Of a stretch of 64,000 nt of DNA, positions 42,880 through 54,790 are shown piece by piece. The translations under genes were made by a program, and so were the position numbers. Origin of the DNA: Pictodentalium vernedei (lineage: Eukaryota > Mollusca > Scaphopoda > Dentaliida > Dentaliidae); contig CM062296.1 of the NCBI GenBank assembly GCA_031216915.1, forward strand, positions 669,060,753 through 669,124,752, read 5' to 3'. Each line of letters opens with the position of its first letter. The first letter of the stretch is position 1. Under the pieces are notes generated by a model. That model was not told the origin of the DNA, did not search any database, and saw only the letters and a program-made list of their open reading frames with translations.

Positions 42880-44036
42880 TCTATTCTTGCAACTGAGTGT
42901 CGCTCTGCCCTTGCGTTCAAAATGTTCGTCTTAAGGGAAGACGTTAAAATATCCTCTCCACCCTTACCGCGAACAACAATAACTCACCATTGTTCTAACT
43001 GTAAATTCGTAATAGTTTCTGAACCGGGTATTGAGCGATGTACTATTGATGGTGATAATGAAATGAGACAGCTTTCAAAAGGAAAATAAGTCGCGAATTT
43101 AAAAAAAAACTAAGTTGACCACTTGACAAAATCACAATTTTCTTTATGCAAATGTACCCGTATGTTTCCTATATCATTCTTATAAGCGAGTACGTGTCGA
43201 TTAACTTTAAATTAACTTCAAGGCCAAAATTTTTTATTGGCTTTATGAAAAAAGGCAGACAATATTTTTTCATCCCAAAGTGTAATGTCATTTTCCATAT
43301 CCGTTTAAATTTGCTCTCTTAGAAGGACAAAGGTGAATTTTCTGTACACGCGTTTCTATTTATAGCATACGCGTCCATGCAATCTATTTCGGATGTCAGT
43401 AGTCGATACACGTTCCGTGGCTTTTGTGGGAAGCACAACTGCGTTTTATTTACAATAATATAAAGTTTTTGACCAGACAATGCCTAATTATTACTAAAAT
43501 AGTGCATAGTCGTTGTTCGAGGCGATCAGTCATTCGGAAGCAGCGAAGGTATTAAAATATCTCCACGTGTATCAGAAATTATAATATATGATTGAGTTGA
43601 CATCGGATCACTTGCGGGCACTTTCGTGTGTCTCTTTGCAATGTCGTATCTTCTGAAAATTCGTCTGCATTAAAGTTTTTTAATCACAGATTTAAGTAAT
43701 TCCGTATTGCTTCTGGTATCTAACGTTTTGCATACAGTGTTTTTTCATCCTCTTCCACATACTTGTGGTACATCGCTGGGGAGCAACATGACCAGTTTGG
43801 CTGTCTTGTTGCTGCCCACTTGCAGAAATTGTTATTATAGGAACAGAACAGTGCAACTACTTTAAAAGATTTTAGGTAATTCGTTTTCTGGTCGCAAAGT
43901 AGTTGGAAGTAAAAAATAACATGGATGCACACAACGAAAATAATAAATGGAGTATTTGTGCAGGTGGGGTATTTGTCTTAGACTGGGGATTGTACAGTAT
44001 TATATGTGTTTTTCCTATTAAACCTATTCGTAAATA
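42880..44036. other. non-coding interval
   Basis: AT-rich. A minus-strand frame at 43726-43932 and a plus-strand ATG at 43921 were examined; neither has a recognisable domain. Confidence 0.4.
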
Positions 44037-44038
44037 TA

Positions 44039-45580
44039 CTACTCAAAGTTTGCTAAGCACCAAGTATATCCAACTACCTGTTTTACGTTTTAGTTGAAAT
44101 ATTGTTATGAAAAGTGTATATATTTTATATTTAATTATATCTTTAATGATTTAAGCACAGAAATTACGATTTTGTTTGTGTTTGACATTATTTTTTAGCT
44201 TTTGAATACGATAACCATAGAAAATGGATATTATTGGTAAAAGAGGAAAATTTTCAAATTTACCAATAAGTTGACAGAGCGAACTTTTATGAGTTCAATA
44301 TCAAGTATGAGACCAATTATGTTATTTACAGCTTGACAACGCCTTCTCATGCTCCCAATCAGGTTCCATGTGGTCCTTTGTGGGATGTTGTTTCATTCTT
44401 GGACCAGCATGGCACCAAGCTCCTGGACATTTCTTGGTTGGACTGGACGGGCTGAAATTGCAAGCTGCAACTCATTCCAGACATGTTTAATTGGATTGAG
44501 GTCAGGGGATTATGCTGTACTCCCGGACAGCATGGACAACATGAGAACGGGCATTATCGTCCATCAGAATGAATCTATCACCCATTGCACCTGCATACAA
44601 TCTAATGTGGACATCCAGGATCTCATCAATATACCGCAGTGCAGTCAATGTACCACGGTCAAAGACACAGAGCTCTGTACGTCCATCCCAGCTGATGCCA
44701 CCACAGACCATTATTGACACTCCGCCATAGCGGTCATGTTCAGCAATGTTGGCTGCATGGAATCGCTCTGCTGGTCTTCTCCATACCCTAGAACGCCTAG
44801 CTGTGTTGTCTGGGCAGTACCTTGACTCATCTGTAAAAAGGACAGGTCGTCAATCTTCTCCGGTCCATCCAACGTGATCCATGGCCAATTCATATTGTGC
44901 CTGGCGGTCATTCTGGGACAGCTGAATGCGAATACATGGTCTTCTCGATCGGAGACCACCTTCGTGCAACTTGCCCGGATAGTCTGCGTCGAAACATTTA
45001 CCCCGGATGCATTCTGAAAGTCACTGCGAAGCTGGGTTGCTGTGTCAAAGCGGTTCCTACGGGCCTGAATGATCAAAACCGGTCTTCAGCTGCAGATGTT
45101 GCCCTGTCTCTGCCACCACCATGTCGCCTGACTGGTGTGACATACTGCTGAAATCTTGCCCAGGCTCTGGTGATCACCGTATGGTGCATACAAAGGGCTC
45201 CACCAACCTGGCGATAGGTAGTCCCTTGTTTGTTCCACCATTCATACAGCCCACCACATTTCTGCTTCAGTTAATGTTTTCTTACATTTGCATTCGTCAT
45301 ATTCAATCATTAAAACACAAGGGTTTGTGTTGAAATGAAGACTGAATACCATACACATGCCATGTACATGTAGACAGTACACGAAAACATCATGGAAATT
45401 AAGGGGTACATGCTTTCCATGACTGTCACGAAAAGTCTGCCTGTCAAGAGAGCTAATGTAAACACTGGGGACCATCTCAATACATTCCTCAATCATATCC
45501 ACTAAAAATATCGGAAATGTGTCACAAGAAAATTTCACAATGATGTGTCAAATATGTGGTGCTTAGCAAACTTTGAGTTG
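44039..45580 (-). mobile_element. Tc1-like transposon, copy 1
   Basis: 1.54 kb, TIRs CTACTCAAAGTTTGCTAAGC and, inverted, CAACTCAAAGTTTGCTAAGC, flanked by TA (44037-44038, 45581-45582). About 90-95% similar by eye to the copy at 54.8 kb. Confidence 0.88.
44330..45200 (-). pseudogene. Tc1 transposase pseudogene (copy 1)
   Basis: Minus-strand pieces show the helix-turn-helix part (RRNRFDTATQLRSDFQNASG ... VSTQTIR), LFTDES for the first catalytic Asp, and DDNARSH for the second. Where the family has PIEH with the catalytic Glu, the codon reads AAA (PIKH), so the DDE triad is lost. At least two frameshifts break the frame. Family length is about 340 residues. Confidence 0.82.
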
Positions 45581-45706
45581 TACATAATATAACAGTCGCT
45601 TGTATGACTTATTTTCCTTCCCTTTGCTACCTGAATGCATTTAAAGTGGAATTAAATATAAATGGTGATTTGTCTTTTCTTTTTTCTTTCTTTTTTCTCT
45701 CATCAG

Positions 45707-45729
45707 CTACCTCAAGAAAGAGAGAAAAG
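45707..45729 (+). other. possible 23-nt microexon
   Basis: A ~30-nt pyrimidine tract ending in CATCAG (45674-45706) is followed by 23 purine-rich bases and then GTATGT. Both splice signals are near consensus. No neighbouring exons were identified, so this may be chance. Confidence 0.2.
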
Positions 45730-46307
45730 GTATGTCCGAGTAGAAAACCCGGAGAAAGGAAAAGGTAAATAGGTGTTGTAAGCTCTAGATTCAAGCCATT
45801 CAAATATTCAGATGTTCAGATAGATCCAGTAAAAGATGAGCATCAGTAAACTAATGGTCATACTCGTCTCTACCAGCCAATTGTGGCTTTAACCCTTTGA
45901 ACATTGATGGTATCGTCCATGCCAGTTAAATGACAGAAATCGACGAGTCCATATCCATAATTTGGGGGGTATATATAATATCTTTATTTTGCAGTATACA
46001 ATTACATAATGTATATATATATGCTTGTGGTATTTTCTACAAAGATAAAATGTACACTGCATGGAAATGGCATAGCCATGAAGGCTGTCTTCCTGCCATT
46101 CCCATATGAAATAGTAAATGGTCTGACATCAGGGACAGTGGCAAGCTGCTCTGAAGTCTTTGTAAAGAATTCGGCATTATCAAAAAGGTTGCACGTTGAA
46201 AATATTAATTGATCTACCACACACGTTCAATTAGTAGCCATCTCACTTAATGAAATTATGATGTACTTTGTTGCTGGACCGAAAAGCGGTCTCTCGTGTA
46301 TAAAGAG

Positions 46308-46577
46308 TTAATTATTCAAGCAGTTAGGGCAGTTTCGATTGTTGCAATTAACAAGAGTCGAATATGAGTTAATCAAAGATCTGAATAGCGTTTTTTTTTT
46401 TAAATTAGATCTCGGAACAATACATTGCAAGTTATTGTCAAGTTCGTTCCATATACGCTGTATGGTAACTGCGGCGGTAGACGTCACTATGTTTGGATGT
46501 ATACAATATGGCGGCTTTGAAGCGACGAAAAGTGAACGACAGATACGGTTTTGATAACTGCCTCCAGTACTACGCAC
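46308..46577 (-). pseudogene. fragment resembling a LINE C-terminus
   Basis: The 89-codon minus-strand frame has IQRIWNELDNNLQ followed by SNLKKKTLFRSLI, like the WN-L...FKK-L ending of CR1-type ORF2 proteins. No RT core is present. Tentative. Confidence 0.35.
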
Positions 46578-46599
46578 AGTTTTTCAATATTTTTCGGCG

Positions 46600-47030
46600 G
46601 TGCTCATACAAATAGAAAGGGGTAGACATAAACAACCCCAACACCCCTAAATGATAGAAGATGCCAGGTGTGCGATACCGGTGAAATAGAGAGCGGAAAA
46701 CATTTTATTATGGATTGTGAGGCATATGTCGAAATTAGGGAAACGGGATTCGAAGAAATTATAAAAGAAAAAAAGAATTTAAACAATTAAATGATGCGAA
46801 GAAATACTATTATGTATTGAAAAACTGTGATAGTAAATCGATTAATATTATTTCTAACATGATCTGGTCATTCTTCTGTAAGCGAGATCATCTTGTTAAA
46901 GAAAAAAGTCATTAGTACTTTTTGTTATATGTCATGTTTATTATATCTTCTTATTTGTTATGTTTGTATTGTGCAAATGCCATTATGGGGTAATGCAGTA
47001 ACCTATTAAACTAAACTTAAACTAAACTAG
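46600..47030 (+). pseudogene. 3' fragment of a LINE with CCHC motif
   Basis: The plus strand reads CQVCDTGEIESGKHFIMDC at about 46662-46718, the CxxC...HxxxxC motif of non-LTR ORF2 C-termini. After one frameshift near 46775 it continues to a stop near 46913. It ends in a TAAACT-type repeat at about 47005-47030, consistent with a LINE tail. Confidence 0.5.
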
Positions 47031-47108
47031 AAGTGACCCTTAGCTGAAGATCGAACATAAATTAAAGAGTAAAATCTCTACAATATTATCGCTTTCAATG
47101 ATTCATTG

Positions 47109-47829
47109 TTCAAACGGCCGCATCCCAAAACGTCGAAAAAATGAAAATCTGTACCGGTGTGTTTATACAAGAGAACAAAAGGCTTAAGGCTATAGTCTAT
47201 ATCTAATTAGGATCGGTTATTTTGTGGGAAGGGTCTATAACCGTTGGGAATAACCATGGGTGTCTGTTGTGTAATTCTCACTGACGTTTGAATGATTTGT
47301 AAAACTTGAGATGCGTATTTTTGTTTGCTCCTCAATTTTTACCTCTGATTATCTTTAGAAAACTGGTATGGATACCAATGACTTGTACGTATATACAGTG
47401 CGTGGAAAGGGTATTATCACTAAATCACCTGCAGAGTGGGGATTCCATCTAAGCAATAATTGCAAATTTGTTGAAAAGCATAACAAAGACAAGCAAAGTT
47501 CCAGCCAATGGACCTCCGGGTTTTACCCCAGAGGTCCATTGGCTGAAACATTGCTAGTATTTTTTGGTCACATGTACAGAATTTGTAAGTGATACTTTGG
47601 GTGATAACTCTACTCGCCGGGTGATTTAGTTACAATCCACTCTCCATGTACTCAGTAAACTCTGTTCACCGAACACAGAAAACACACCGACTATTTCTCT
47701 GATTGATCTCTGAAGGCAGAAACATCTCAGGAGTGACCACTAATTAGATATAGACTATAATTATTATCAAAACAAACTTACCGAGATGTGAATTTTAGTT
47801 TTTCGACGTTTTGAGAGCACACCGTTCAA
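47109..47829. mobile_element. ~720-bp inverted-repeat element
   Basis: The left end TTCAAACGGCCGCATCCCAA, then AACGTCGAAAAA, is mirrored at 47775-47829. A second nested pair, CTATAGTCTATATCTAATTA, lies at 47191-47210 and 47742-47760. The central hairpin at 47493-47567 has arms CAGCCAATGGACCTC. A short frame (47368-47592) falls inside the hairpin and is not credible. Confidence 0.65.
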
Positions 47830-48213
47830 ACCGACCAAAGTATTGATCGCCCTCAAGCCCATAAAAGTTTTTTTCACTAACAGTTGTTTTAACTGAGCGT
47901 TTGAGTTAAAGAGAAGAAAAGTAATCTAGTTGTGCATATTACCATTACGTTGCACTTCATTTTACCAAACGCGAATGAAAATATAACATCTTTTTTAATT
48001 AAAAAGTGTGTTCGGTATGGTCGACGGTTTGGATTGTGGTAAAAAATATTTTTTAACGGTTTGGATTCCTTGGGTGTTACGGTTTGGACATCACGAACAT
48101 CGTTTAGAATTCGTCTTGAGCAGTGTTCTTGAAAGTTTTTTTTTTTTTACATTTTTACAGTTGGTGAAAGTGTCTCCCTTGGACGAATCTTCCTATAATT
48201 TATAGATACGGAT

Positions 48214-48336
48214 ATGTCGAGTTCCATTCATGAATGGCACATCTGTGAAACATGTGGACGACAGTATCAGACAAAATGTGGTCTACAGAAACACATGTTT
48301 ATAAAACACCAAATCACAAGACCAAAAATGCCTTAA
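48214..48336 (+). CDS. small C2H2 zinc-finger frame, fragment
   Basis: The 40-codon frame contains one full C2H2 finger, C-x2-C-x12-H-x4-H: CETCGRQYQTKCGLQK, then HMFIKH. A second, damaged finger follows in the +1 frame at about 48338 (CQICSLKFATKGHLD) without its histidines, so the frame shifted after the first finger. No promoter or splice context is clear. It could be a remnant of a zinc-finger gene or of a transposon-encoded finger. Confidence 0.45.
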   Translation: MSSSIHEWHICETCGRQYQTKCGLQKHMFIKHQITRPKMP

Positions 48337-48975
48337 ATGTCAGATATGCAGTTTGAAATTTGCCACGAAAGGACACCTGGATACATCAGCATTCGGCGCT
48401 CGAATTAGTCGACTGTATTTGATCGTGTTACCTGCCGGACCCGGTCATTGCGACCCATACCCGTATCTTTACCTGCCACGGTCACAATATACCTTTAACA
48501 CGATCTCTTCTACCCAAAACATACCATGGTAGAAATATATACTGGTAGACCTACACCGGTTTACATCCCCAGAAGCATTATTGAGCTAACATACACCAGT
48601 TATTGGCGCTCGGATTGGTACCCACCGATAACCACCAATAGAGTATTCGCGCTCTCAACACAACTAACTACCAAAGCTACAGCTGTTTATTGTGCTTCGA
48701 CAGTTTTCTGTCAACAATAACACCACCATATAAAGTCATGACATATTCCGACACTCACACTCACGACTGCTTTACCAAAAGTCGCTGCCACTAATAACCC
48801 TGACCAACAAATAGGGTTCCACCTCACCTACCTAAACTCTTCATCTCATCTCCTCCATGGAGTCATTACACCCTGAAACATCATGAAACACACCGTAACT
48901 TCCGACCACAGCTCAATAACACCCGGAGACTCATGTTTCTGATGCACACAATAAACACAGCATTTACCAATAATG

Positions 48976-49325
48976 CAATACACAATTACCCCTGCACATC
49001 GTAGGAAACACCATTGCTAAGTCTGAGCCCTGAACCTTCATCCTACTAGGGGCTGACCTGAGGTCTATCTAATGTGACCATACATTAAAAACCCACCAGT
49101 TACCACCTATGGAAGTAGTATCCACGGGCGTCCAGTCCTAAGCTATAAACCGCGCGAATCACACCCCTACACAAGGCAGGAAGCGTCATTTTTCAATTCT
49201 GAGGCACGAACCTTCGACCTACTAAGAGCTCATCTAAGTTCCAATTACGGTGACCATATATTAAAAACCTACCACAGTTACCTCCTATGGATGTGGTAAC
49301 TACGGGCGTCAAGTCTTACCTACGA
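48976..49325. repeat. two ~165-bp direct repeats
   Basis: Both units run from an ACACCCCTACACA-type start through TTCGACCTACTA and GTGACCATATATTAAAAACC to TACGGGCGTCAAGTC, with about 75-80% identity by eye. Confidence 0.65.
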
Positions 49326-49617
49326 ATCGTGTGGCAATACCTAAGAACCAAACAGAACCCTCCTACCCCACCTCTAAAAAGGTATAGAGGGCAAAATCTT
49401 CGGCACGGTAGCGGACACGTCTCTACGAGGACCATCCACACACGGACTGATAAGGTCCATCAACGCTCGGCTTCGTGCATCACACACCTTCAGTGTCCAT
49501 ACAGGGGCCAAGCTCACATGATTGAAGCTACCAAAGCCCTTATTGTCTCACACCACCGTCAGATGACCACACCCGAAGCTTGAGGGCGAGCCGAGTTGCT
49601 GCTTTGTCCCTTAATAA

Positions 49618-50010
49618 TCTGTAACATCCCCACAGTAGATTAACTTGCCACTTGGTGCCTCCCTCCACCCTATATACCAAACAAACCCCTGCTTGGACGC
49701 AACAACAGTTTCCCTTCCTCTTAACCCTAAGAAGTAAGAGGGACTCTATTTCCGAGAAGTGCATCCTGTCACCATAAAAGGGACAGATGCTCCCATGACA
49801 CGAGAGCAACGCCTGTCCTACCAGGTTATAACGAACCCACTCCTCCTTTTTCGCTACTCCTTGTCCCACAAAGGGACCCTTTCAGGACACACCCTAGTAG
49901 CTCCCTAGATCCCTGGTCTACCGGCTATCTGATGCCTGCTGATATCTATATGACCCATTCCCTGGTGATTTCTGCCTAGCTCGGGGTGTACCACTATATT
50001 CTAATCCACC
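49618..50010 (+). repeat. repeat unit also present at 56.38 kb
   Basis: This ~390-bp segment (CCTGTCCTACCAGGT, TTTCTGCCTAGCTCGGGGTG) recurs in the same orientation at about 56380-56760. The two copies bracket the large inverted-repeat element and a Tc1 copy. Confidence 0.7.
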
Positions 50011-50297
50011 CCTAATGGATTTTACACCTACTTTCCACTCTACTGACTGAGACACATCGTCTCTGACATGCTTCTGTTCCACGGCCCCGTTATACTGCAT
50101 AACTTTAATCCCATTCCCACACCCATTATGATCGAGCAAATCGACGGTCCTACCCGATGTATAATTGCCCTATACCAGCGACAGCTATCAACCTACCCGA
50201 AGATTCCCTTACCTCTCCTTGGTTTGAAAAGCCTGTATTAGGCGAAGCTAGTAACCCCCTGCGGATAGTGCTTCCGGACGAGTGATTAAGGACCTCT

Positions 50298-50470
50298 GTA
50301 ACAACCAGAAGTGCAATAATCAACCAGTAGTGTAATATTAACCAGTAATGTAATAAAATTAACCAGTAGTTTAATAATCAACCAGTAGTGTAATAATCAA
50401 TCAGTAGTGTAATGCAAATCAACCAGTAGTGTAATAACCAGTAGTGTAATAAACTTAGCCAGTAGTGTAA
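50298..50470 (+). repeat. sub-terminal AACCAGTAGTGTAAT repeats
   Basis: Eight or nine units separated by 0-8 bases. The mirror block is at 54365-54534. Arrays like this near element ends often bind a transposase. Confidence 0.9.
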
Positions 50471-51119
50471 TAAACATCCACGAAAACCAACAATTTTTCA
50501 ACAAAATTTGAACATTTTTTGGGGTAGCTCATATCATAGTTTGGGTACATCTTATCGATTTTTAATCATTTTATCGTACGTGTAAAGGCATTTTTGCAGG
50601 TGGTTCAATTCGGAGAGGAAAGGTATTTTTATGATTTGTATGTGATGTGCGTATTTTCTGGTGTTTAATGTCACTTTCTGCATTTGTAGCTTTCTGTAAA
50701 TTCAAAGTTGGGCAATTATTTATGATAATGTTGTGGTTTGAGAGACTTCTTACCCCAGGCATAAGTTGTCAGGTTCCATGATAACAGAATAAATTATCAT
50801 GGTAACTAACAGGTGCTGGAGTACGATATTCAAGGACGTGTCTCCTGCGTGATGTTTTCAGTTATAATATTTCATACGACCTTGACGAATCACTAAAGAT
50901 CTCCCAGTCCCCCATTTCCCGCTTTACGCGTCTACCTTTACTGGGGGTAGGGGTGGGGGTATCTTTTTGTTGACATTATACGACGTTTAATTAACTTTTA
51001 CCTGTTGTAAAGGAACATCGATCTCATTGGCTTTTAAAGAAGTGTTAATTCTATTAGTTCTGGGTGAGACATTGTTTTTAACTTTCTATGTGGGAAATCT
51101 CAATCCAGTGATAGTTATT

Positions 51120-51949
51120 TATCGCACTAGTACTGGTAGTAATAGTTGAACTAGTACTTGTAGTGGTGGGTGTACTAAGACTAGTAGTAGCAGTGGTAGT
51201 TGTAGCAGTAGTAGTACTACAACTACTGGTAGTAGTTGTACTAGTACTGTTAATGATACTTGTATGAGTAGTGCAAGTATAATAGTACTGGTAGTTGTAC
51301 TAGTACCGACAGTGGTACTAGTGCTAGCACTGGTAGTCGTAGTGATACTAGTACTAGTAGTGATATGTGTACTAGTACTACTGTTAGTGGTACTAGTAAT
51401 GTTAGTGGTACTAGTGGTGAAAGGTGTACTAGTACTAGTACGACTGTTAGTGGTATTAGTACTGGTAGTGGTACTAGTACTACTACTAGCACTGGTAGTG
51501 CAACTAGTGCTACTGCTATTAGTAGTAGTTGTAATAGAACTACTACTGGCAGTGGTAGCTGTCTTAGTACTAGTTCCAGTAGTAATAGTAGCTGCACGTA
51601 GTAGTAATACTAGAAGTGGTAGTTGTACTTAGTCCTAGTAGATAGTACTAGAGAGTAGTACTAGGGGATAGTACTGGATGGACAGTACTCGTGAATAGTA
51701 CTCATTTTTAATACTAGTGAATAGTGCTTGTAGATAGTACTATAGAATAGCACTAGTGGATACTGCTGGTGGCTAGTGGATAGTACTGGTGGATAGTAGT
51801 AGATTGTAGTAGCTTGTAGTAGTCGTAGTAGTAGTAGTAGTAGTATATTTTAGCAGATAGTAGTAGATAGTAGTAGATACTAGACAACAGACAGTGGGTA
51901 GTGAGTAGTAATGGTAGTAGTAGTAGACGAAGATAGTAGTAGACGAAGA

Positions 51950-51996
<47 letters not shown>

Positions 51997-52059
51997 AGAA
52001 GATAGTAGTAGTAGTAGTAGTAGTAGTAGAAGATAGTAGTAGTAGTAGTAAGAGGAAGA

Positions 52060-52095
<36 letters not shown>

Positions 52096-52102
52096 CAGTA
52101 GT

Positions 52103-52147
<45 letters not shown>

Positions 52148-52325
52148 GTAGTAGTAGTAGTAGTAGTAGTAGCAAGAGATATAGTAGCGGTAGTAGTAGC
52201 AGATAGTAGTAGATACTAGACAACAAACAGTGGGCGGTGAGTAGTAATGGTAGTAGTAGTAGCAGTAGTAGTAGTAGACGAAGATAGTAGTAGTAGTAGT
52301 AGTAGTAGCAGTAGTAGCAAGAGAT

Positions 52326-52368
<43 letters not shown>

Positions 52369-52403
52369 GTAGTAGTAGTAGTAGTAGTAGTAGTAGACGA
52401 AGA

Positions 52404-52448
<45 letters not shown>

Positions 52449-52660
52449 CAAGAGATATAGTAGTAGTAGTAGTAGCAGTAGTAGTAGTAGTAGTAGCAAG
52501 AGATGTAGTAGTAATAGTAGTAGTAGTAGTAGATAGTAGTAGCAAGAGATATAGAAGTAGTGGTAGAAGTAGTGGTTAGTAGGAGTAGTAGTAGTAGTAG
52601 AAGTAGTAGTAGTAGTAGTTAGTAGTACATATTAGTAGTAGGTAGTAGTCCCCGAAGACG
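51120..52660. repeat. 1.5-kb (GTA)n-derived microsatellite
   Basis: The left half (51120-51760) is an interrupted mix of GTACTAGTA and GGTAGT; the right half (51780-52660) is mostly (AGT)n with an (ATT)n block at 52106-52146 and units such as AGACGAAGATAGTAGTAG. The Leu-, Tyr-, Thr- or Val-rich frames here are low-complexity artefacts. Confidence 0.97.
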
Positions 52661-53199
52661 GGTCTCCACTAGTTCCCAAAGACTTGTCTCCAGTGGTCCT
52701 TATCAGTTCCCACAGACTGGCTCTGGTGATCCCCAAATACCTTGATGAGGATATGATGAATGGCAGATTGTACCTTAATAAGGAATTCCCTCATGGTCCT
52801 CACGAAAAAGGGTGCCAAATGTCTACCTAGGACCAGAGCTAATAATAAGGACATAGCCAGGTACCCAAAATAAATAGATTAATAACGGGCAGTAGATGGT
52901 CTAAGCAGTCAAAAAGGAGGTTTCTATACACAATTCAAGCCACATAAAGACGAGTATTCTGGAAGAATCCGTACCTAATAAAATCCTGTAACAGAGTGGA
53001 AACGAGGATTTGCCTGCAAGGCCACTCTTAGAAAAAATACTCTAGTACAATCGAACACCGCATTTTTAAGGTCATATAACACTACGTGGTACCCTGGACA
53101 GGTCCGTGTCCGTTAGAAACGAGGATTCTGGGAGAACCCGGGCCACTGAAATGCCAAGAACATAGAAAACGAGCTTTCTTCGCGAATCCGAGCCAGATA

Positions 53200-53515
53200 A
53201 ATAGTTGTCGGTCTCATTTGGGTATTCATTTTCTCCCGTCCAATCGAACTTACTCTCAAAACATATCCTTGTTCTGGTACTCGCCATTAGGCCCATATAG
53301 CAACCACGTGCCACCATAAAAAACAAGATGGCGGTCCCCAGTATACATAATAGCCGGCGGAAACACGTGTCACCTAATTATACGCGCTGCACACGCGAAC
53401 TTACATCACATATCCCTATGGGAATGACGTCACAACATGGCCGCTCCCGCGGGCTACCATAACAACATAACATGACGTCCCTGGATCCCGTGACTATGAC
53501 GCCTCTTGCGCCTCC
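53200..53515 (+). mobile_element. diverged copy of the promoter-motif MITE
   Basis: Same order as at 29.9-30.2 kb: CCAATCGAAC, AACAAGATGGCGG, AACACGTGTCACC, ACGCGCTGCACACGCG (decayed NRF1 site), AATGACGTCACAACATGGCC, then GCGGGCTACCATAACAAC. TIRs are not recognisable. Confidence 0.7.
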
Positions 53516-53519
53516 CCCA

Positions 53520-54120
53520 TTCTCTCCCCAATGATGGTCATTTATCCACGACACACTTCTAATGGAGTATAAGAGTAGTGTTAACCCATCAAGAAATTCT
53601 GCTGAAACAATATTTTCTACATGTTGAATGAGTTCAACCTTTTACCTTAAATGTAAATCATCACAGGATCTAAATAGCTGTCTACCATTGGTAATCGAGA
53701 AAATCACTTGACATGGCAGACGGAAATGGCAGTGGACCTCCAAAGCACCCACCCTATTCACCTCGCCTTAGATACCCTCTACTCTCTTACCGACCTCCTG
53801 GTTCAAGATGGGAAAAATAACTGACCGCAGATTTTAGGAACCTCCGTAAAATATGGTAGAGTGTCTATGCTCAAGGAATATGATGAGCACCACTCCTAGA
53901 AGAGCCACGCATAATGATACAGCGACTGAAATGGGTGGATGTGAGAGAGACCTTCAGAGATTCGCCGGGGTCATATTAAATATTATATTTGTAGACAAGG
54001 GATGAGATCACACAATTCTAGCCCTTGAATACCACACTTTATCACCCATAAGTTTTCTGGTATGATAGGACCTAAAACTTAGGCCTGGGGTAAGCTGTCT
54101 CTCAAAAGCACAGCATTACT
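53520..54120. other. non-coding interior of the inverted-repeat element
   Basis: No frame with a recognisable domain. Confidence 0.4.
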
Positions 54121-54790
54121 ATAAATAATTGACCAACTTTGAATTTACATAAAGCTACAAATGCAGAAAGTGACATTAAACACTAGAAAATACGCACATC
54201 ACATAAAAATACCATTCCTCGCCGTATTGAACCCACGAAATGATGTTTGACCTGCAAAACGCATTTAAGTGTACGATAAATTGATTAAAAATATGTAGGA
54301 TATACCAAACTATGATTTTGAACCAACCCAAATTTTTTTCAAATTTTGTTGAAAAATTGTTGGTTTTCATGGACGTTTATTACACTACTGGTTACGTTTA
54401 TTACACTACTGGTTATTACACTACGGGTTGATTTGTATTACATTACTGGTTGATTATTACACTACTGGTTAATTTTTATTACACTACTGGTTAATATTAC
54501 ACTACTGGTTGATTATTACACTACTGGTTGTTACAACCCCACGTGTTATCAACGCCAGTAACGATTTCCCAAAATGAATACACTTAACCCAAACCCAACA
54601 GCGAATACGCAAAACCACATATTCCCAATTGGCGAACTTTCCAAATAGGAGAGAGGGTTCCTCCCGCCAAACATTAAACCCCGCGATGTTGTGTTGAAAA
54701 GATGTTCCCGCGACATTTGAAACAACAAGTAGCACCCCACCCTCTACTATGCTACTTCCAGCCCCACAAAGGGATTCCCTCCCAAATATA

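Larger units (their letters stand above)
50298..54534. mobile_element. 4.2-kb element with ~420-bp terminal inverted repeats
   Basis: 50298-50720 is mirrored by 54127-54534. Both ends begin GTAACAACCAG and carry 8-9 copies of AACCAGTAGTGTAAT, then a unique part with CAACAATTTTTCAACAAAAT. No target duplication is apparent. The inside (51.1-52.7 kb GTA repeat; 52.7-54.1 kb non-coding) has no transposase, so it is non-autonomous or its coding part has been replaced. Confidence 0.8.

Noticed and set aside
51250-52545. Long Leu-, Tyr- or Thr-rich frames
   Set aside because: They are translations of the (GTA)n microsatellite in different phases.
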